Source: Mageeibacillus sp. UBA5436
Lineage (GTDB): Bacteria > Bacillota > Clostridia > Saccharofermentanales > DTU023
DNA length: 46,398 nt
Reading direction: 5' to 3'
NCBI GenBank assembly: GCA_002427545.1
Contig: DIRM01000048.1
Span: 7,737-54,134 of the forward strand
In this document: in pieces, positions 42,782-46,398 of the stretch
Numbering within the stretch: position 1 is the stretch's first letter
Layout: each line of letters starts with the position of its first letter
The notes under the pieces: generated by a model
What the model was told of the DNA's origin: nothing
What the model saw: only the letters and a program-made list of their open reading frames with translations
Databases searched by the model: none
Position numbers and translations under genes: made by a program

Positions 42782-42911
42782 GTTCCAGTTTCTCCGGGGA
42801 TGTGACAGTTAATAAATTTGAACTTCAATTGAACAGTGTAATCTCAATTTACGAAGATAAATAAAATTGGTAAATCTTAATTTTTGGTGAGGAATAAATG
42901 AGTTGGCGTTA

Positions 42912-43038
42912 TAAATGTACCGGCAGAGCTATATAGAAAACCCCTGATGTCAAACTAATGTTACAGGCTTAAAAGCCCCATTTCATCACCTTTATTCATC
43001 GAAAAAAGGCTATTTTGTTCTTGATCTAGTAAGAGGGA
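42912..43038 (+). repeat. Partial interspersed repeat, copy D (left half only)
   Basis: Matches the left halves of B and C: ATATAGAAAACCCCTGATG, CAAACTAATGTTACAGGC, AAAGCCCCATTT, AAAAAGGCTATTTTG and CTTGATC, then GAGGGACGGG, where similarity stops. The TGTCATAATAGTGACA hairpin and the terminal stem are missing, so the copy is truncated at about 43038. Confidence 0.65.
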
Positions 43039-43306
43039 CGGGTACTACAGCATGTTATTTTCCGGTTACCAAAAGTAATAATTGAGAGGTCAATCTTTAT
43101 TTAAAGGTTTGTACCTATCTTCACGATTAGATTTGAAGTAATCTAGATTTATGAGTAAATAAAAGCTGAATTGATAATAAAGCCTAAGACAGCTTAGAAA
43201 ATTTTATCCTAGTATAAAAAAATATTATAAACTAGAATGTATAATATTGGATAAGCCTTAGTAATTGTCTTTTTTTTTACGTCGTATCGAACATTCTGCA
43301 ACGATA

Positions 43307-43330
43307 TGCAAATTATCGGTTTAATTTGCA
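43307..43330. repeat. Inverted repeat in non-coding sequence
   Basis: Perfect 9-base arms TGCAAATTA (43307-43315) and TAATTTGCA (43322-43330) with a 6-base loop. There is no T-run. It could be a transposon end remnant or an operator. Confidence 0.3.
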
Positions 43331-43481
43331 ACTAAAAACAAAAGGACATAGACATTGTTGTATTAGAAGTAATAAAATAATTACTGATTTAGAAAAGCTT
43401 AATATTGTAGGTGTTTTCTTATGGCCATTTGAAATAAAATATTGATATCAATGTAAAATAATATTTAAAGGGGCAATTAAG

Positions 43482-43820
43482 ATGATGGTAAAAGAAAAAA
43501 ACAAAAAAGTAAGAGAAGTCTTGTTCTCATTTGTACTTGCAATTGTTTTAATGATTTTCCCTGTTGCCTCTGGCATCATTGTTACAGTAAACAACATAAA
43601 TATGCCACAAATGTATTGGGTACAGGGTGCTTTTATGCTTGCTTCAATCTCTGTCCCTTTATGTATTCTATTCATCACAAATACGAATCTAAACCAAATA
43701 GGATTCTCTAAAGTAAAAAAAGGCAGTATAAAAACTGTTTTATATTTTTTTCCTATCATTGCTGCAAAAATGGGTTATCTTTTTTTCGAATTCAAACAAA
43801 GTAGAGGAATATTGGCTTAA
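43482..43820 (+). pseudogene. Truncated CPBP-family (CAAX-like) membrane protease
   Basis: A 112-residue N-terminal portion of a CPBP intramembrane protease-like protein. It starts MMVKEKNKKVREVLFSFVLA, has membrane segments near 14-35, 45-65 and 85-100 and the family phrase NLNQIGFSKVKKGSIK, but ends FFEFKQSRGILA before the helices that carry the EExxxR and HxxxN active-site motifs. AAGGGG precedes the start. The missing second half means it cannot be an active protease, and I treat it as a truncated gene. Truncation falls close to the base-composition change at about 43.86 kb. Confidence 0.6.
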
Positions 43821-43887
43821 CAGTGATAAGGAACTAATTTACTTATCAACTGTTAGCTGACGGTTTCCGGGGTGCATACAGACAAAT

Positions 43888-43926
43888 CCCGTCTGATTTC
43901 TAACAGAAAGTCAGACGGGGTTTTTT
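43888..43926 (+). terminator. Strong Rho-independent terminator
   Basis: CCCGTCTGA (43888-43896) pairs with TCAGACGGG (43911-43919); inside, TTTCT (43897-43901) pairs with AGAAA (43905-43909). Six T follow. It terminates transcription coming from the truncated gene and insulates the next one. Confidence 0.92.
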
Positions 43927-43954
43927 CCTTATAATGAATTATGGAGGACATACC

Positions 43955-44200
43955 ATGAAAGCCTTAATATCTTGTGCCTACAATATGGATAACTGCTGTG
44001 TGGAACTAAAATTTACCGATGGCAGCATGATTGCAATTGATACGATTGCCGTGGAGAATGAAGTTGCCCGTAATATGTATGAACGGTCAGAGCTTGACTA
44101 TCTGATTTACAATGATCCGATAGGATATGCAGACCTCGTGCTGAACGGCGATCCCGAAGCATACTTGAAAGCAGTTACCGAGTATAAACCACTTGACTAA
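43955..44200 (+). CDS. Small DUF6061-like protein
   Basis: An 82-residue soluble protein beginning MKALISCAYNMDNCCVELKF, with FTDGSMIAIDTIAVENEVA, MYERSELDYLIYNDP and LVLNGDPEAYLKAV. I recognise this as the DUF6061 type found in Lachnospiraceae mobile elements; function unknown. I chose ATG 43955, which has GGAGG upstream; ATG 43934 would put the Shine-Dalgarno sequence inside the gene. GC content is clearly higher than in the core genes. It is bracketed by terminators at 43888-43926 and 44207-44254. Confidence 0.75.
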   Translation: MKALISCAYNMDNCCVELKFTDGSMIAIDTIAVENEVARNMYERSELDYLIYNDPIGYADLVLNGDPEAYLKAVTEYKPLD

Positions 44201-44206
44201 CCGTGT

Positions 44207-44254
44207 CCCGCCTGTTCCGACAACAATATTTTGTCGGGGCAGGCGGGATTTTTG
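44207..44254 (+). terminator. Strong Rho-independent terminator after the DUF6061-like gene
   Basis: CCCGCCTG (44207-44214) pairs with CAGGCGGG (44240-44247), and CCGACAA (44217-44223) pairs with TTGTCGG (44231-44237), followed by ATTTTTG. It is unusually GC-rich for this window. Confidence 0.92.
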
Positions 44255-44332
44255 CATATGTGGTAGAAAATTTCACAAATTCGTGCTGTAATTATTATAG
44301 GATTTTGTATCCAGCCGTAGGAGGGGAACTTG

Positions 44333-44818
44333 ATGGAAATTTTAGAGATAAAACACATAAATGATGTTCTTGCGGAAATGGTTGCCCTGTTTCGGGTAGA
44401 GCTGCGTTCATATAAAGGCATTGTATCTAAGCCAAACATTGAAGCTGGACGAGAAGAAATGGAAGAATATCTTTCCGCCAAGTTCCCGGTGTATGCTGCC
44501 TTTGTGGATGGCGAATATGCAGGTTATGTGGTTTGCCGTGTGGATAGCGAGGTTGTGTGGGTAGAATCCATCTTTGTCAAAGCGGAATACCGCCGTCATG
44601 GTGTTGCTACTGCTCTGCATAGCAAAGCGGAAGAAATCGCTGCTTCATATGGGGATGATACCGTTTACAACTATGTTCACCCCAATAACCATCGTATGAT
44701 TGAATTTCTGCGGAATCGTGGTTATACGGTTTTGAATCTGATTGAGATCCGCAAACCCTACAAAGGTGAAAAGCTGACACAGACGATTGTGGTCGGTGAA
44801 CATGAATTTGATTATTGA
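44333..44818 (+). CDS. GNAT-family N-acetyltransferase
   Basis: A 161-residue GCN5-related acetyltransferase. Motif A, which binds the acetyl-CoA pyrophosphate, is ESIFVKAEYRRHGVATAL, followed by AEEIAASYGDD and motif B-like NNHRMIEFLRNRGYTVLN. Start ATG 44333 has AGGAGGGG 7 bases upstream; an in-frame TTG directly before it is not needed. The substrate is unknown. The stop overlaps a possible TTG start of the next gene, but that gene more likely begins at ATG 44839. GC content and codon use match the right-hand acquired block. Confidence 0.85.
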   Translation: MEILEIKHINDVLAEMVALFRVELRSYKGIVSKPNIEAGREEMEEYLSAKFPVYAAFVDGEYAGYVVCRVDSEVVWVESIFVKAEYRRHGVATALHSKAEEIAASYGDDTVYNYVHPNNHRMIEFLRNRGYTVLNLIEIRKPYKGEKLTQTIVVGEHEFDY

Positions 44819-44838
44819 ATAGGATAACTGGAGAAGTC

Positions 44839-45618
44839 ATGGAAATTACATTTATAAATCCGGGCATTGATTATATGATTCAGCGAATTATGGACTTTCA
44901 GACCGAAGCTGAATCTGCCTTTTGGTCTGAACCCCTATACCACTTCTATCCACAGCTTGATAAGGCTTACGCCACAAGTTTACCCTTTGATGAAAGGAAA
45001 AACTATATTGAGCGTACCATGCGAACTGTTTATGCCGATTTAGAAGATACAATCAACGAAAAGGTAGCTTTATATACCCGCCATTGGAAGAATTGTAAAC
45101 CGCAAATTACTGCGGCTTTGTCGGATGCTTTTGATGAGGATTGTGCTAACTTATTTAACGACATACGTTGCAATTTGAGCATGAATCCTATTGAGCCACG
45201 TTTTCTAAAAGAACGCTGCTATGACACTTTCTATTTGAACAGTGAGAAAGGCGCTATCGGTGGTGGAATACACGAGATCATACATTTTGTTTGGTTCTAT
45301 GTATGGAATAGATTGTTCAGAGACAGATACGAAGAATACGAGCGTCCCTCACTCAAATGGATTCTGAGTGAAATGGTTGTTGAATCGGTAATGAAGGATG
45401 AACGGCTTAGTTCCATTAATCCGTATTTTCCAAGAGAGAACGGTGGGTGCATCTACCCCTATTTCTTTGATATGATGGTAGATGGCAAGCCGATTTTAGA
45501 CACATTGGATGCTATGTATAAGAGTCAAAGCATCGAGGATTTTATGCGGAATAGTTACGCTTACTGCAAGAAACACGAAGCGGCTATCAGAGAGCATAGC
45601 CAAAGATCAGAGTGTTAG
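44839..45618 (+). CDS. Hypothetical protein with HEIIH zinc-site motif
   Basis: A 259-residue soluble protein that I cannot assign to a named family. It contains GGGIHEIIHFVWF, where His145, Glu146 and His149 fit a zincin HExxH site, and Glu178 or Glu182 about 30 residues later (ILSEMVVES) could be the third ligand as in gluzincins. The rest is rich in aromatic residues (FWSEPLYHFYPQLD). There is no signal peptide or membrane segment. ATG 44839 has GGAG 8 bases upstream and lies 20 bases after the GNAT stop, suggesting co-transcription. A metallopeptidase-like role is an inference from the motif. Confidence 0.65.
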   Translation: MEITFINPGIDYMIQRIMDFQTEAESAFWSEPLYHFYPQLDKAYATSLPFDERKNYIERTMRTVYADLEDTINEKVALYTRHWKNCKPQITAALSDAFDEDCANLFNDIRCNLSMNPIEPRFLKERCYDTFYLNSEKGAIGGGIHEIIHFVWFYVWNRLFRDRYEEYERPSLKWILSEMVVESVMKDERLSSINPYFPRENGGCIYPYFFDMMVDGKPILDTLDAMYKSQSIEDFMRNSYAYCKKHEAAIREHSQRSEC

Positions 45619-45698
45619 TCCGTTTTTTAATACAACTTGGTATCAACACTTCTACAAGTGTTTTGAATACAAATATGAAATAGAAAGGGTGGTTTTTT

Positions 45699-45760
45699 AT
45701 GAAGATGAATCGTGTATGGAGGGTTCACGCTTCCTAACCCTCCGAATAAATTTTTGGAGG
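45699..45760 (+). promoter_or_regulatory. Leader peptide and hairpin controlling the last GNAT gene
   Basis: A 12-codon ORF (MKMNRVWRVHAS, ATG 45699, stop 45735-45737) with AAAGGGTGG upstream. Its 3' half overlaps a hairpin: GGAGGGTT (45718-45725) with AACCCTCC (45736-45743). The right arm CCTCC (45739-45743) is also complementary to the Shine-Dalgarno GGAGG (45756-45760) of the following gene. This layout is that of translational attenuators. Confidence 0.55.
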
Positions 45761-45767
45761 AAACAAA

Positions 45768-46398
45768 ATGGAAAACCAAATTCGAGTGCGTGAAGCACTC
45801 ACAGAAACCGATGTTGCTGTCTTTTGGGAGCAACTTCATACTTACCACAAGCGGGATTTTTTTTCCGATCCCGACAGCGAGGACCTGGAACACTTCCTTG
45901 GTTCGGAGTACCACAATCACATGATGAAAATTCACAGCAGGCCACAGGATCGTTGCTATTTCCTGTTCTTTCACCGGAATGGGCAGGACATTGGCTTTGC
46001 CATGCCGGTAATCTACACCACAGAGGATGGCAAGTGCTTCATTATGGAATACTGCGTGTATCCGGAATATCGTGGAAACGGTACAGGCAAAGAATGTGCC
46101 AAAGTTCTGTTGAATTGGGCAGAGGAAAACGGCGCACTCTATGCCGAATTGAATTATGGCAGTAATGATCGTCGCCTACGTTTTTGGAAAAGTGTAGGTT
46201 TCATTGAGAACGGTGTTGACGAATGGGGCGAGCCGTTGATGATATTGCCACCAACCGATGAAGTACCTTTCACCGTGGAGGTCTTGGACGATCCAACCGA
46301 TTGGCAACTTTTGAAACTGGAAAACGGCTTCAAAAACGACATCGGTGAAGAATCACTCACAGAGTGTATTTGTCAATTTAAAAGTGGTCCACAGGGGG
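45768..46398 (+). CDS. GNAT-family N-acetyltransferase, partial at right edge
   Basis: 210 codons open to the right edge, starting MENQIRVREALTETDVAVFW at ATG 45768 with GGAGG 7 bases upstream. The GNAT core is clear: MEYCVYPEYRGNGTGKECAK (motif A with RGNGTG), then LNWAEENGALYAELNYGS and NDRRLRFWKSVGFIENG (motif B). After about residue 150 an extension (PTDEVPFTVEVLDDPTDWQ) follows that goes beyond a minimal GNAT domain. It is preceded by the leader-peptide arrangement at 45699-45760. An antibiotic-modifying role is conceivable from the leader but not shown. High GC, as in the rest of the right-hand block. Confidence 0.82.
   Translation, partial: MENQIRVREALTETDVAVFWEQLHTYHKRDFFSDPDSEDLEHFLGSEYHNHMMKIHSRPQDRCYFLFFHRNGQDIGFAMPVIYTTEDGKCFIMEYCVYPEYRGNGTGKECAKVLLNWAEENGALYAELNYGSNDRRLRFWKSVGFIENGVDEWGEPLMILPPTDEVPFTVEVLDDPTDWQLLKLENGFKNDIGEESLTECICQFKSGPQG

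Larger units (their letters stand above)
42782..43481. other. 700-base gene-free stretch with partial repeat D and decayed sequence
   Basis: Contains repeat copy D (42912-43038), an inverted repeat at 43307-43330 and AT-rich sequence with many stops in all frames. Nothing else recognisable. Confidence 0.55.

Noticed and set aside
39205..43038. Interpretation of the repeats as integron attC sites
   Set aside because: The single-gene spacing fits, but I find no GTTRRRY/RYYYAAC core pair at consistent positions and no integron integrase in the window. The units are also longer than typical attC sites.
45627..45974. Leftward 115-residue frame near the right end, and rightward frames at 45712 and 45824
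   Set aside because: All overlap the GNAT gene that begins at 45768 and is clearly coding in its own frame; they have no family match or Shine-Dalgarno sequence.
1..46398. CRISPR arrays, tRNA and rRNA genes, complete insertion sequences
   Set aside because: Scanned by eye on both strands; no regularly spaced short repeats, no cloverleaf with a T-loop GTTC-type motif in context, and no transposase frame was found. A weak or degenerate tRNA could escape notice without a program.

Overview
The window is a low-GC (about one third G+C by eye) chromosomal segment from a Gram-positive bacterium, most likely a member of the Clostridia. The reasons are a PolC-type replicative polymerase, ScpA/ScpB, a PASTA-domain Ser/Thr kinase next to its PP2C phosphatase, RsgA, a short EF-Ts, the MEP isoprenoid enzymes Dxr and IspG, and a gene order typical of Firmicutes. 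I cannot name the genus from sequence alone.

Layout. 1-914 is a leftward E2-acyltransferase-like gene that runs off the left edge. 1120-4647 is a rightward run: M50 protease, scpA, scpB, cmk, plsC. 4749-6299 is an S1-domain protein with its own promoter and terminator. 6385-7737 is a PepV-type dipeptidase. 7838-20751 is the translation, envelope and replication block rpsB-tsf-pyrH-frr-uppS-cdsA-dxr-rseP-ispG-polC. 20755-33186 continues with priA-def-fmt-Zn protease-rsmB-rlmN-PP2C-kinase-rsgA-rpe-Crp/Fnr. A Xer-type recombinase (leftward) diverges from an archaeal/fungal-type asd. A LacI regulator and a HAD phosphatase follow.

From about 37.5 kb the character changes to accessory DNA. Single rightward genes (flavodoxin-SCP2-membrane fusion, PP1-like phosphatase, an unknown 82-residue protein, a TfoX-N protein, an HTH-membrane protein) are separated by copies of a structured non-coding repeat of about 160-280 bp. 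Three copies contain the conserved core and two are partial. Decayed gene pieces lie between them. From about 43.87 kb to the right edge, GC content and codon use rise sharply. This part carries a truncated-gene boundary, a small DUF6061-like gene between two strong terminators, two GNAT acetyltransferases and an HEIIH-motif protein. It looks like a separate, more recent acquisition.

How the genes work together. The core block supplies ribosome proteins and factors (S2, EF-Ts, RRF, S1-like), pyrimidine supply (Cmk, PyrH), isoprenoid and undecaprenyl lipid synthesis (Dxr, IspG, UppS), phospholipid synthesis (PlsC, CdsA), membrane proteolysis (RseP and the other M50 protease), replication and restart (PolC, PriA), formyl-Met initiation and removal (Fmt, Def), rRNA methylation and ribosome assembly (RsmB, RlmN, RsgA), and cell-wall-sensing phosphorylation (PrkC-like kinase and phosphatase).

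The observations I rate highest are a PolC whose proofreading exonuclease domain is present in length but has lost its catalytic residues, the interspersed repeat family of the accessory region, and a leader-peptide/anti-SD arrangement in front of the last GNAT gene.
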